This document shows positions 1 through 12,833 of a stretch of DNA of 64,000 nucleotides, in pieces. Under the pieces are notes generated by a model that saw nothing but the letters and a program-made list of their open reading frames with translations, was not told where the DNA came from and ran no database searches. Position 1 is the stretch's first letter; every line of letters starts with the position of its first letter. Both the position numbers and the translations under genes were made by a program. The stretch is from positions 1,620,362 to 1,684,361 of the forward strand of contig VXAU01002071.1 of assembly GCA_013399695.1 (NCBI GenBank), given 5' to 3'. Source of the stretch: Formicarius rufipectus. Lineage: Eukaryota; Chordata; Aves; Passeriformes; Formicariidae.

Positions 1-1139
1 TGCCCAGGCTGCTGTGGGGGCAGAGGGCTCACGTCAGGCTCAACCCAAAGGGAACCCTCACAAGAGCTGACCCCCAAGGAACCAGGCAGTTTCCCACCCA
101 CCCCTTTTCCTGCCCCCTGGGCACACATCAGGCTTTCCATGCAGGCAGCAGTGCCAGGGAGCTGCAGGGCACAGAACCCCAGCACCTGAGCAGGACCCAC
201 CATCCTGTGTGCCCCAGAACTACCCACACAGCCTATTGTTGCTTTTTAAAAGCATCTTTTCCACAGAGCATCAGCAAAATCTCTCAATTTTAATCCCATC
301 CCTCATAAAGTTCTTTTGAATATTTAGGAGTGAAAGCAGCGCTCCGATCCTATCTGGTGTTATATCCTCCTTCATTTCCTTTAACAGTGCTCGGATAACA
401 CAGTGACCCACATGGGCCAATATAAGTCTATAAAGAGATGCACAGATACTTCTGACACCCACAGCAGCTTATTTTTTTACCATCTAGCCAGAATCCCCCC
501 AAGGCAGCTACAGCAGGATTGCTTTATTACACCCCAATTGCCTCATCACCCCTCCCAACCCCTTTGTTATCAGGCAGAACAGCAGCACATGGGGTTTAAC
601 CCTTGGGAGAACAGCCCCTCCTGGACTGGCACCGGGATGCACTCGGGGTAATCCAGGTCATGCTCCCAGTTGACACTGAAGGAGCTCAGCCCACTTCTGG
701 GGGAGATCAGCTCCAACCCAGACCCACCGCGTTTCCCCCCATCATAAACCACGTTTGTTGCCACTAGATGGAGTTTAAAAAGCTCTGCCGTTGTCTCACC
801 CTCTCCCAGCCCGTGCTCCAGCACGAGGGGTTTGGGGTCGGGATGGTGGGACTGGAGGTGGGAGGGGTGGCAGCGACCTGGAAACCCGAGGTTTGGAGCT
901 GCTTGAACACAGATGAAAAGCACCAAAATCAAATGCAAGCCCCAGCTGAGAGCTCAGCCCTTCTCCGAGGGCCAGATGTGCAATCCTTGGCTCAGGCAGA
1001 GGGACACAGAGATGGGAGAACAGGGTTGTGACTGACCTGGCACATGGAGCTGGTCCAGGGAGTAGGAACAGGACCCCCAGCTTGACCTCAGAGCTGACCC
1101 TGCCCCACTCTGCTCCGCTGGGCCACCCCAGCCCAGCAG
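1..1139. other. non-coding stretch, no gene recognised
   Basis: Mixed-composition DNA with C-rich runs. Open frames of up to 139 codons exist on both strands but overlap each other, have no recognisable domain and no splice context. I see no CR1 fragment or tandem repeat. Confidence 0.6.
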
Positions 1140-1930
1140 CTGCCTCAGGATTTATATCAAATAATAAATATCCACCACATCGGGAAGGGTATCGATCTGC
1201 AGATTTCACTGACATTTACAAATAAATGATGTATTGCAGTTTTCATTTTGCTTGCTGGGCTGACCCTAATGGCCTTTACATAATTTACTTTTGATTAAAG
1301 AAGTGCTTTGACGCAGAGAACCAAAAAAATAAATCAATACAATTATGAGATCAGCTTTAAAACAATGTGTTATGGCAGGGGAAAAAAAGTCAGAGCCTTT
1401 GAAGACGCTCATATTACAGTGAGATGTCTAAAGACATTTCAGAGAGCAACAGATTCTCTACTTGCTGAGAGTTGGGAATTAGCTGAGAACATATTAGAAG
1501 TTGCAGATTGATTTAATTTAAGGCCAGGCTCTGGCAGCAGGGTCAGAACTGGTCCCTTCAGCCAGGAATGTTGCAGAATTTTATCTTCATAGACAGACAG
1601 AACCCACGTGCATAAGAATGCAGAGGAGGAGCAGCCCCGGGTTCCCTTCCGTGCATTTACACATTTCCAGAACACCTATTGCAGGGAGTGCAAAAACAAC
1701 TCAGTTTGGGGAAAGAGGCCCTTGCATTAGCTCATGTAGTGCCATATGCTCATTAAAACACCACATCGTGCAAAAGAATGGTGACAGCAGGTTAAAGGAA
1801 TATTCTGGTGAATAATATCCAAAAATATTATTTTCTGGCAACCGAACTGTGCACATCATCCATAATTAACGAGCGCTCTCGCAATTAGTCTGCCCTTGCA
1901 TAAAGGGAATAACCACAACCTGTTTGCGTT
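1140..1930. other. AT-rich single-copy block, possible conserved non-coding element
   Basis: An AT-rich segment with runs such as AATAATAAATAT and several TTAATT-type homeodomain-like words, clearly different from the C-rich DNA before it. No tandem repeat or transposon signature is visible. The look is typical of deeply conserved vertebrate non-coding DNA, but that is an impression and conservation cannot be tested here. Confidence 0.3.
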
Positions 1931-2170
1931 TGTGCAGCACGGAAAAACACCCTCCCAACTATTTTTTTTCCTGCTCCCTCCCATCAGCGATGTCAGAGCA
2001 CATTGTTCTGGCTCGGGAGAAAAGCGGGCGGGGAAGAGCGTGGGTTTTTTGGGACGCGCAGCTCCCCGAGATGGCGCCACACTAATCACGGATATTCCGG
2101 CACAGCGGCGTGTTTGCTGCCTGCCCTATTTTCCCTCTCACGGCCTCTGAAAGCCAATAGTGCTGAAAGA

Positions 2171-2195
2171 GGGGGGAAAAAGGGGGGGGAAAGGG
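2171..2195 (+). other. G-run purine tract with G-quadruplex potential
   Basis: Runs of six, eight and three G separated only by A-tracts lie on the + strand inside the CpG island. The six- and eight-base runs can each supply two G-triplets, so four-tract quadruplex folding is possible on paper. Such tracts are common near CpG-island promoters. Confidence 0.5.
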
Positions 2196-2252
2196 AATAA
2201 AGAGATGTGAGCGCAGGCGACACCGCGGCTGTGGCACACTCATCGGGAGCGG

Positions 2253-2346
2253 CGGGCGCTGCACCCTGCGGGCACTGCACCCTGCGGGCACTGCACCCCT
2301 AAGGGCACTGCACCCCTAAGGGCACTGCACCCCTAAGGGCACTGCC
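2253..2346. repeat. minisatellite, 16/17-bp unit, about 5.5 copies
   Basis: Two 16-bp units beginning GGGCRCTGCACCCTGC are followed by three identical 17-bp units GGGCACTGCACCCCTAA and a partial copy. The three identical units suggest recent expansion. The array forms the downstream edge of the CpG-rich segment. Confidence 0.95.
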
Positions 2347-2464
2347 CGTTGCTGGTTTGGCACCGCTGAACAAATCCAGGGCCGGCCAGAGAGCAGAAAT
2401 ACCTTCGTCTGCACCCCTGGCTGGCAGCTGAGGGTGCTGCAGGGCTGGAGGGAGGGAGGTAGTG

Positions 2465-3541
<1,077 letters not shown>

Positions 3542-3569
3542 ACTTTTGCCAGCAGTGGGCACAAGATGA

Positions 3570-3760
3570 AGTGGCGGAAATGAAGCGAGCGCAGCCCCTG
3601 CGGATCCTCGTCCCGTCCTGGCACCGGGGGTGCCCAGCCCTGGAGCTGCCCCTCCCATCCTCTCCCTGGCATCAGCTCCCCGTGCTTCCCCCTCTTTCCA
3701 GGAAGGGATTTCGCTCGGCACCAGGGTACGAGAGGAGCAGGATCGCTGTTATTTCCAATG
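3570..3760. promoter_or_regulatory. CpG-rich segment downstream of the tetranucleotide array
   Basis: About a dozen CpGs fall in roughly 190 bp directly after the array. This suggests the right-hand part of the island that begins at 1985. No TATA box, start codon in good context or splice donor stands out. The regulatory role is inferred from CpG retention only. Confidence 0.4.
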
Positions 3761-4532
3761 AATGACTCTGCATTCCCTGAGCAACGCGGCTCATTCATCC
3801 CGTTATCTTTGTTATCCCAAGAATCAGCATCCTGCATGTTTGCTGTTCGCATTCCGCTTTCCCTCACCAGGAACCGTGATTGCAAAAACAAGCCCAGATA
3901 AAACAAAAGTCCCCGAACTACATCCATAAAATCAAATAAATACAAATGCAATGACTGATCTGAAGAAAAACAATCAACTGTGAGCCAGTTTATTCAATCT
4001 GCCTAATGCAAGAAGGCTGCAAACATCCCACTGTTTACTCTGGCTTTTTTTTTTTTCTCTTTTGGCAGCAATAAAAGCAAATAAAGCAGAACCACTTGCT
4101 ATTCAATTTGAGGTCTGAACACATCAAAAGAACTGAAGCCAGCAGTGGAGGGGAGAAAGACATTTGGCCCAAAAAGGGCTCCTGCAAAATTTCCTCCTTG
4201 CAAACCGTATTGAGGAGCATTTTCTTCTCGCTGTGATGCCCTGAGATTTGCTCAAAGCCACTGCGTTTTGTTTTTAACTTGATTAACCATTTGAATAATT
4301 TCTTTCAATCTTCCCGACATCAGCTCCTGTCACACCTTCCCCCGCAAGATGAAAAAAAGTACTTTGTACCTCGTGCTTCCTCCCTGTGAACATATTTAAA
4401 CAGCACGACGAGGTTGCTTTCTAATCTTCCCTTTGATCAGCTCCTCAGATTGATCTCCGGGAGCTGTCGCCGCTGGGCACGTTTCTCCAGCCCTGGAATA
4501 TTCTTCACCCCTCCCTCCAAAACCCATCCCCA
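3761..4532. other. AT-leaning single-copy DNA
   Basis: Contains a T12 run at 4045-4056 and ordinary AT-rich sequence. No gene, CR1 fragment or tandem repeat is visible until the minisatellite at 4533. Confidence 0.55.
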
Positions 4533-4796
4533 GGGATGCAGCATCCTCCTTTCCCAGGGATGCAGCATCCTCAGTCCCCAGGGATGCAGCATCCTCAGTC
4601 CCCAGGGATGCAGCATCCTCAGTTCCCAGGGATGCAGCATCCTCAGTTCCCAGGGATGCAGCATCCTCAGTCCCCAGGGATGCAGCATCCTCAGTTCCCA
4701 GGGATGCAGCATCCTCCTTTCCCAGGGATGCAGCATCCTCAGTCCCCAGGGATGCAGCATCCTCAGTTCCCAGGGATGCAGCATCCTCCATGCCCA
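4533..4796. repeat. 24-bp minisatellite, 11 units in perfect register
   Basis: Eleven units start exactly every 24 bp from 4533 to 4773. Differences are confined to a few positions (Q/P and S/F/C type changes if translated). Each unit contains the palindromic core GGATGCAGCATCC, in which GGATGC pairs with GCATCC around a central A. Because 24 is divisible by three and the unit has no stop, both strands stay open through the array, giving open frames of 155 codons (+) and 180 codons (-). These are a by-product of the repeat: the flanks show no domain or splice signal. Confidence 0.97.
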
Positions 4797-5542
4797 GGGG
4801 CAGGAGGAGACCCTCAAGGCTCTTCAGGAACGTGTTTGTGTCCCAGCCTCCACTAATGAGTGGCTTGGCCTGATCACCTGAGAGTGTCTTGTTTGCAGAG
4901 AGGATGGATGAGGAAATCTGTCCCTTGCAAAGCTGCACCGAGCCAAGATCCCATGGAATTCCTACTTGGGATTGCAGAACTGAGTGCAGAGAATATTGAA
5001 AAATAGATGAATGAAGTGGTTATTGCCCACAGGGAATGTTTTGCCCTCCCAGGTGGGGTTGGCACTGCCTTTCCCTGAGCCGGCACCAAAGGTGGGCAGC
5101 AGCAAAGGCACCTCTGGGACACACACACACAGTCTGGATATTGAGGAAGAGTTCAAATCCAGAAAGCCCTGGATTTGGAAGGAGGGGGTTCAAGCCCAAA
5201 AGCCCCTGAGAAAGGCATTGCTATCAAGAGACAGGCAATGATACTGAATAAAGTTGTTATTTGGACATATTATCTTCTAAGGTCATTCTGTAAAGAAACA
5301 CTTTAATCCAAACTTGGTCAATATAAAAAGAAATTACTTATTTTTTCATCCATTATTCAGTGGATCTTAGCTGGGAAAAAAATAAGCTCTGGGATAGCTT
5401 TGTACCCCTCAGGTGACCCACTGAAGTGAGTTTGAGGGTCTGCCTGATGAACACTGAGCTGCTGGAGGTTGTGGTCAAACATCTCAGGGACACCCAGTGA
5501 CATTTGTCCTACACTGTGCTGGTCTGGCCCAGCTCACACCTC
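4797..5542. other. non-coding stretch, no gene recognised
   Basis: Unique sequence with a short (AC)n at about 5119-5131 and an AT-rich part at 5230-5400. A tRNA-like GGTTCAAGCCC word at about 5187 lacks a pairing stem and was rejected. Confidence 0.55.
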
Positions 5543-5890
5543 AGAATCCCAGGATCGAGGAGGTTGGAAATGCCCTCCCAGCCCACGGAGCCCACCCTGT
5601 GCCCAATGCCCACCTTGTCCCCCAGCCCAGAGCACTCAGTGTCACGGCCAGTCCTGCCTTGGGCACCCCCAGGGCTGGGGACTCCAAACCTCCCTGGGCA
5701 GCCCTTTCCAAAGCCTGCCCACCCTCTCCAGGCAGGAATTCCTCCTGCTGTCCCCCCTGCCCTGCCCTGTCCCAGCCTGAGCCCATTCCCTCTGCTGCTG
5801 TCCCTGTTCCTGGAGCACAGCCCGACCCCCACCTGGATCCAACCTCCTTCCAAGGAGTTGTGAAGAGCAGGAAAGTCTCCCCTAAGACCT
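5543..5890 (-). mobile_element. CR1 LINE 3' fragment
   Basis: Read on the minus strand this is the CR1 3' region. On the + strand the antisense landmarks run in order: AGAATCCCAGGAT, GAGGTTGGAAA, CACCTTGTCCCCCAGCCC, TCCCTGGGCAGCCC and AGTCTCCCCT. It belongs to the CR1 type with the GGTTGGAAA-ACC 3' end, unlike the GTTTGGGTTGGAAGGGACC type seen elsewhere in the window. The 5' part, including all coding sequence, is missing. Confidence 0.88.
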
Positions 5891-6704
5891 CAGGAGGACA
5901 CACAGCTTTTCCAGGATGCTTTTGTGGTTCTAAACACCTCCCTGGCATCGTTAAGCCCCAAATCTGCTCAGAAATCCTTGCCCTGTATCCCAGAGGAGAT
6001 GAAACACAGTCACTTGCAAGGGAGAGAACAACAATAAAAGCAGAATGAACACTCCCTGAGTGCTCCCTAAAACAAAAAAGATTTGATATGCAGCCTGTGT
6101 ACCCAGGCAATTATGGAGCTTCCAGCTCTGAGCTGTAACAGATGGAATTCCTTCCCCCTGTCTCTCTTTGGTGATAAGGTGAATGGTTTCCTCCAGGGAA
6201 GAGTAGACAAGGTTGCTGAGTTGGCAAGGCTTGTGCCAAGCAGCCGGTTGCTGATAAACTGATGGGTCTGGATAGGCATGGCCTGGGAGGGAGGATAAGG
6301 GCCTTTCTGACACCAGCCTTTCCAAGGGAGAAGGGAAACAGGTCATGGATATATTCCTTAAAGCACAGCAGATGGGAAAACGAAAGTACCAGAGAATTAC
6401 GCAGATTTTCTGTTTATTTTCTATTTATTAAAATGGCATATTTCCTTTGGACCTTTTTGTGCTGCAGCTCATAAATTCAAGCTGAACGCTTGATTCCTGG
6501 GACAGTCTCACCAGAGAGGGGAAGGAAAACTTACAGTCTTCACCAGGAAACAAGGAGAGGGAAAAAACTGCTGATGGCACAGCTTTGCTCCTAAACAATT
6601 TTGTTCTAGAAGATCTCAAAGCTCTGTTTGAATATTAAAATCAATCTGTAGTACTTAAAATAAAGATACAATTTTAACCTCATTTTACATTTCTGAAAAC
6701 AGGA
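5891..6704. other. non-coding stretch, no gene recognised
   Basis: Unique DNA with AT-rich parts at 6400-6440 and 6620-6690. Open frames of up to 131 codons on the minus strand run into the CR1 fragment and have no recognisable features. Confidence 0.55.
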
Positions 6705-6820
6705 AAGAGGTTGGATGGGGCTTGGAACAACCTGGTGAAGTGAAAGGTGTCCCTACCCATGGCAGGGTGGTGGAATGAGAAGGTCTTTCAAGTCCTTTCC
6801 AACCAGAACCATTCAATCGT
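6705..6820 (+). mobile_element. CR1 LINE 3' end, short and degraded
   Basis: Landmarks in order are GAGGTTGGATGGGGCTTGGA, AACCTGGTGAAGTGAAAGGTGTCCCT, CCCATGGCAGG and CCTTTCCAACCAGAACCATTC. These form the last ~115 bp of a CR1 copy. Several substitutions and small deletions make it one of the older copies here. Confidence 0.85.
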
Positions 6821-8319
6821 TCCAGGAGATAAGTTTTGGTATTTGGATCTTTCTTGCACACGCATTTTTCAGCCTCTGCCCTGAGCTCACTATCACCACA
6901 ATTCCATGTGCGGAACATGCATTTGCACCTCCAAATCAGGCTCTGGACAAGCATATACCTGATTAGGTGTTCAGCTAATGCAGGTAAATCTTGGGCCATC
7001 CCCTCATCCCCCAGGACAGAGCTTTGCAAACACATTTATAAGTATTCACCCATTTCATCTTGTATTAACACAGTGGAGAAGAGAAAGATTCAGAGAAACT
7101 CATGCAAGCTCCAAAACAAAACCAGTCAGTTCTGGTTTCCAGTTCTTTCCCAGTTATTGAACCACACTCCAAACCCAGAGTATTTACTCCAGGGAGCTCA
7201 TTCCTGCAGGGACAGAGGGTGCTGTCCCCACTGGAACGCTGGGCTCTGCCTGCCTTCCCTGAGCAACTGCTGGCAGTGTGTAATGTCAGGGGCTCTGCCC
7301 CCCATTCTCTTCCCAATCCTAACACAACAAAACCATCTAGATTTCTGAAATGTCACTGTGTCTGCCCAGAGACCTGGTGCAGACAAGGTAATTATCCCTC
7401 CCTGTCACCCTTTCTTACTCTGCCTTGTTTAAAGTGAAGTGTTTTTACTGAAGTCTGTCAACCCCTGTCCGAGGAAACGTTTCTGGCTGCAGCTCCTGCA
7501 GCTCCAGAGCCAGCTGGGACACCTGGATTTGCACCAGTCCCTGCCCACAGCCACCACAGGCAAGCACAAAACTGGACCAGGGGATTTAATACCTGCCCAG
7601 ATAAAAAGTCTGACAGCAAAAAAAGCCTCCACAGACAATGTTCATCAGCTCCTTGGTGCCCAGGTGGTGTGGCTGGGAGACACAAAGAACAGCCAGGGAG
7701 GAAGATCTCGATTTCTCATGGATTTCTGTGGGAAAAGGGAAATGAACCTCATGGGGCTTGCCCAAAATCAGCCCACCCACAATGGCCACTCAGTTGATCA
7801 CAGAGATGTCACTGGTTTGGTTTCTGCAGGACACAACTTGGCTCTCTGGCAACAACCACCCAAAGATACCAGTGGATCCTCCTGAGCAAGAGCCACTGGC
7901 TGGGATGATGCCCAGACACAGCCTGGGCTTGGGCTGATCCCACCAGCAGCAGGGCTGGAGATCCCAGGGAACAAGAGCAGCAAAGCAGGGACAACCACCA
8001 GACTGAGCCTTTGGAGGTGACAGGCACAGGGCAAAGAAAGGAATCACTGCAGGAGGCAGGCAGCAAGTGATCCTGACTGTGCTGGAGGTGGTCCAGCTCT
8101 GGAGGCACATTTAGGAAGCCATCAACACTTAGGAAGTTGGTTCATTACTAAAACAAGTTTTCCTCTTGTTTCTTGCCTTGGTAACAAATTCAGCTGGGGG
8201 AGAGGGGAGGTGGTCACCTCAATTCTCCTCAGGCCTGGGCACTGGTCCCTGCTGAGCACTGGGATCTGACATGGACCACGAGCATGGGGCTGCTTTTCTG
8301 CTGGGAAAACCCACATTTT
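6821..8319. other. non-coding stretch, no gene recognised
   Basis: Unique mixed-composition sequence. Open frames of 148-170 codons on the + strand (for example 6836-7348 and 7439-7885) are low-complexity in no particular way and show no known domain or flanking splice sites that I trust. Confidence 0.55.
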
Positions 8320-8790
8320 AGAAGGAAGAGATCATTTTGTATAGATCAGTTGTGCAGCATCCTGATATATTTATAGTTTTAATACATAACCATAAATGCC
8401 CCCTAAACAAGGGATATTGCACCTTCAGATTACTATTATTGCTTTATTGCTCTTTGGAACCATAAATTAACAGCTTCCCCCAGCAATGCTCAGAGAGTAC
8501 AGAATTGGATTACAATGTACATACACAAGAACCTATTAAGGCATTGCTATTCCATAACAGTCTTTATAGTTTTTAAGTGTACACCTATAAGTGTTTCAAT
8601 TAAAGAACTACATGCTTGCCTAGTAATTGCCCTCCCATTTGTGATAGGGCTTTGCAGCAAGGAAAAGAAAGAAGCAAGACTAAAAGGTGGAAAATTAGAA
8701 TATAAAGCACCGAATATGAAACTGCCATAAAAAGAAAACCATGGGTTTAAATTATGCTTATTAGAGTCATTTGCATGGTTTAACTCTTGC
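8320..8790. other. AT-rich block with a POU octamer
   Basis: An AT-rich segment with repeated TATA/TTAAT words and a perfect octamer ATTTGCAT at 8769-8776. Candidate conserved non-coding DNA, based on composition and the motif only. Confidence 0.3.
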
Positions 8791-11442
8791 ACTCTGCTGG
8801 GAGGAATCTCTTGTTTGCCTCTCCAAGAGAAAACACTTCTCTCTGTGTCACGAGTCCTCCAGCCTGGCAGGAGATCAGTCACTGGCAGAGAATGGCTTTG
8901 CTTTTCTGGAGAACAGCTGCCACCATAAATCACCCTGGGAAGACCGTCGGGGCCCTTCAAGGCTGGACGACAGGACAGAAATGTGAAGTCCAGGTTGGGA
9001 TTCCCGCAGGAGACAGAGGGGGTGACCAGCGGGGGAAGGCGCTGTCGGAAGGATGACATCTTGTGGCAGGACGGGTCAGAGGACAAGAACTCATGAAATG
9101 CCCCAAAAGGAGCTGTACCCAACGTGTTACAAGGAGGACACGGCTTCTTGAAGATATTACAGGTGGGAAGGAGAGCTTGAGTCAACCGGGCTTTGACTCT
9201 CATGGCTTTAAAGTGAAGGGAAGGAATTCATCACCTGTGCTTTGGTAACTGCCCCTGAGCCCACCTGGCAGGGAGACCCTCCTCAATCCACAGCCTATGG
9301 GGGGCTCTTCTGCTCCCCACACAGCATTTCTCTGTGCCTGCACTCCTCTGAAAACTCAGCCTGGGAGAAGGTTGGAGCTGCCCCTTGGGTTTGATTTCAG
9401 CCAGAACAGAGGCTTTCGTGGCTTTCCAACCAGACACTATAATCCCGTGTCTCTGAGGGGTGCCCAAAATGAAGTTGTACTTGGAACGCTGTGGAAAAGG
9501 GAATTAATAAGGAAATTCATCTTCAGAATCACTTTTTTAAAAAGCCCTCAGCAAACCTCATTTTGCTGCTGAATTTGGAGTTGCATTGAAATTGTATGAC
9601 AGAAGACTGGGGTGGCAATGGGCAGCAGAACCAAACCCTGGCTTCTTCCCCCCTGTGAAGGTCTCCTGGCATCACTGGGAGTCTTTGCAGGTCTTCTATG
9701 TGTAATTCTTCAAGAATTAAAGAGTGGGATGGAAGGTAGAAATGGGTCCCCCTCGATAAGGAGCAGACATTAATTAATGCTACATTACAATGGAATTCAG
9801 CTGGGATAATGTATGGAGGCCACAGGAATAGTAAAGGGAAATTCATCATGGTTAATGTTATTACAATGGGTGTCGAAGGAAGCTGTGATGATTTGCCACT
9901 TACTGGAGACTGGAATGTAATCTAAATGCAATTGTGGTTGGATAGCCTTGGACATCCATATTCCACAGCACTGGCAGGAAAACCAGGATCCACTCCTGCT
10001 CCAGGGGGGCTCTTCAGTGCCCTTAACTTGCAAGTCCAGCTTGGGAGTGATGCAGCTGCTTCCCAAGGAATGGCCAAGACAGACTTGAAAGGCAAATACA
10101 GCATATTTGTCCTCCATTTTAAGGCTGACTAAAACATTTGGGCACGCTTTGATTTAACAGCATAAAGTCACACCCTGGCATAATTTTGGGATGACCCTGA
10201 AAAAGCAAAGCAACTTTTGGTGGCTGTTTCCTCCTCTCCATCAGATATCTGTGTGTCATCCTCCCTGCTGGCAAACCTTTTGGGTCTACAGATATTTAAA
10301 CTTTTTCCAGTGGAGGTTCAGGTGTCCATTTAGTAAAATTTAAATGCACTTACAGACCTCTGGTTGGTTTTAGTTAAACTTGATGGGGCCTTGGGAAGCA
10401 TTCAGGAGTCAAAGAAGGATGGCTGCTCCAAAGGAATCTGTAAATCTCATTTATCCTCTAGAATAAAAGCACTTCCCTTACAAAATACCATCTATGTCAG
10501 ATTTTTCTTGATATTTTTGCAACAGAAAAATGTTTCTTTCACAGTTTCATATTTGTTTGGATGGTTTAAAGCATTCCAGAGCAAATCCCATCCACCAGTG
10601 TTATGTCTGTAAGGCAGACCCATCAGCAAGTCCACTGCACAGAAAAATCCATCCTGGTGGAACCGTGCATGATTTACATGGTTCTCCCTCACAACCACTT
10701 CTGTGTTGGGTTTCAGGAAAGACTCCTTGGGAACAGAAATCTGTTCAACATGTTTTTGTAAAAATCTTCCTCATTTTCCCTGCTATGTGATACCACAACT
10801 TTCAGCACGAGAAACACAACCCTGTCGAGGGGGCCTGATGTGATATTATTGTACAGCAGAGAAAGCCACCGTTACACATTCCCTTTTGAAAGAAGAAATA
10901 TCTACAGGGATTTATTTTTCTAAACTATCTCTAAATCAGCATTCATTGCAGCACTATAAATTCTAATTCTTTTAAAGAAACAGTGTCTAACACTTGCAGT
11001 TTATTTCATTTGAGTCCCACACAGTTGCTCTGCTGCTGTTTTGTCATTGAAATAAAAACACTGAGGTTTCCATTAACTTTAGCTTTACGTCTATGAAAAG
11101 AAACACACTTATGTATCTTTTAAAAGATTCTAAACAGTCATTGTTTATTTATAAAGTCCTGGAAGAACGCGAGGCATTTCACAGGCACGCACAGAGAGCT
11201 TGCAGTCTGAACCCCAAACAAATAAACCCAGCAGAGAAGAGAAGGAGAACCAAAATTCCTCCTCTCACTGCCCTGCCCCTTCCACCTCACACACATTTTC
11301 ATCCCACTTGCAACTGCTTTGCATCTTTGCCAGCATCTTCTCTACCAAAGCAGGGGCCACCTCAGCAGGTGGGGAGGGGGAAATTCCACAGGCTGGTTCC
11401 TGCAGGAAGAGCACTTGGGTTTATCCAGGGTGGGTGAATAAT
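8791..11442. other. non-coding stretch, no gene recognised
   Basis: Unique sequence. A 218-codon open frame on the minus strand (8547-9203) overlaps its start but has no recognisable protein features. AT-rich parts lie at 9530-9950 and 10840-11170. No transposon or tandem repeat was seen. Confidence 0.5.
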
Positions 11443-11572
11443 CAGAATCCCAGAATGGTTTGGGTTGGAAGGGACCTAAAAACCCATCCCATCCCACCCC
11501 CTGCCACGGGCAGGGTCACCTTCCCCGAGCCCAGGTTGCTCCAAGCCCCATCCAGCCTGGCCTTGACCCTCC
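11443..11572 (-). mobile_element. CR1 LINE 3' end
   Basis: Antisense landmarks on the + strand are CAGAATCCCAGAATGGTTTG, GGTTGGAAGGGACC, CCCCCTGCCACGGGCAGGGT and CCATCCAGCCTGGCCTTGA. These are the last ~130 bp of a CR1 element of the common young avian 3'-end type, close to intact at its 3' end and truncated just past the GGCCTTGA landmark. Confidence 0.93.
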
Positions 11573-12833
11573 CTCCTGTAGTGTCTGAGACCCTTTACCA
11601 GCCCCTGTGCTCCAGACAATCTGCCTGTGCCTGAATGCAAATGGGCAATCACTGGTTTTCACTCCCCTCCCCACTGAAGAGCTCCGGGTCTCCTCCCCAC
11701 CCCGTCACCATCAGCCAACAAACACAAAGGGCAACTCTGAGCAAAAAGAGGAGTTCTTCCCTTCTCCTCTGAAGGAACCAACATTAGCCGGGCTGACATT
11801 TATGGATAATTAAAGGCAATACTGATGAGCCCAATAGCTGCAATTTCTCTTTTCACTTAAGAACCCTTTGTAATCCAGGTCATCTTTGGTCACCGGCTTT
11901 ACAGCTGTGACAGGCCGTTTTCACAGAAACACTGCCAGAGGTTGGAAACTTGACTGACCTTTTACTTCCTGGGCCCTTGTTTTTCCACGCCTGTAATTAA
12001 GCAGTGCCATATACACATTCAGGGGCTAAAAAGGATTCATATTAGTGTAAAAATCATCTGTGTGCTCAGCACTGTGAGCATGAACAGCCCTGCAACCACA
12101 GACTCAGCTGTGGCCACCAATACAAGAGGAGTCATTACTGTAACTAAATTAGACCGTTTGTTTTCCTCCCCTCAAATCGAATTGTGTAGGAGCTGCTTTA
12201 TTGCAAAACAGGCATTAAAATTCCAGCTAGACCTCGGAGAGAAAGTAATTTCTATTTTATCAGCACTGTAAAGCTGTCTTTATGTTCTGAAGCAGGAAAT
12301 ATTGCAGGGATATTTATAGCTGCAGCACCAAAGCCAGTTTGAATAGAAATGTTACTGCGGTCGGCAGAGCTGTCACTTTGCTCAGTGGAGCAGGGAATTT
12401 TAGTGAATTTGTGAATCACCATTTCAGTCTTGACAAGTCTTTCAATGAGGCCTGTGTGTGTGTGTGGAGCTGCTTTGTGCTTCCAGGATAATGATTAAAG
12501 ACTGGGATCCCTCTAAGAGGAGGTTTCAGTGGTGTCTCGGAGATAATCCATTCTCATCACTGAGACCCTCTAAGAGAGAGCAGGTTTCCCAACTTTGCTG
12601 TGCCCCAGCAGCTCAGCACTGGGCTCCCTTTTGCTCCTCCTCATCCATCTGCTCCTTTCACAAGTTGGATTCACAAATCCAGAGCTCTACATTTGTCCTG
12701 CAGCACCAGGAGTGCATATTCTGCATTGCTGCCCAATATTTCCAAAGGATTAGCAATCTTTCCCTTCCATCACCTCTGTGGTGCAGAAGGAATTCTGCTC
12801 TATTATTCTTTGTCCTCTGCAGTGGGTTTAATG
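11573..12833. other. non-coding stretch, no gene recognised
   Basis: Unique sequence with a POU octamer ATGCAAAT at 11635-11642, an AT-rich part at 11780-12440 and a (TG)7 at 12453-12466. No gene or recognisable transposon. Confidence 0.5.

Larger units (their letters stand above)
1985..2346. promoter_or_regulatory. CpG island-like segment
   Basis: By eye there are about two dozen CpG dinucleotides in roughly 360 bp, close to what base composition alone predicts. The surrounding DNA is strongly CpG-poor, as is normal for methylated vertebrate sequence. The segment contains a YY1-like/palindromic ATGGCGCC word at 2071-2078, a CCAAT box at 2154-2158 and a long G-run at 2171-2195. CpG islands usually mark promoters or distal enhancers. 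No transcript start or first exon can be recognised, so promoter function is inferred. The island is followed by tandem repeats, and CpG-rich sequence resumes at 3570. Confidence 0.55.

Noticed and set aside
4533..4796. CRISPR-like regular direct repeats
   Set aside because: The 24-bp units are contiguous with no unique spacers, and the genome is a vertebrate one; it is a minisatellite.
5180..5215. tRNA T-arm-like word GGTTCAAGCCC
   Set aside because: The flanking bases do not form the required five-pair stem and no anticodon arm or acceptor stem can be drawn.
8547..9203. 218-codon minus-strand open frame
   Set aside because: No recognisable domain, composition like the surrounding non-coding DNA, part of it in an AT-rich block.
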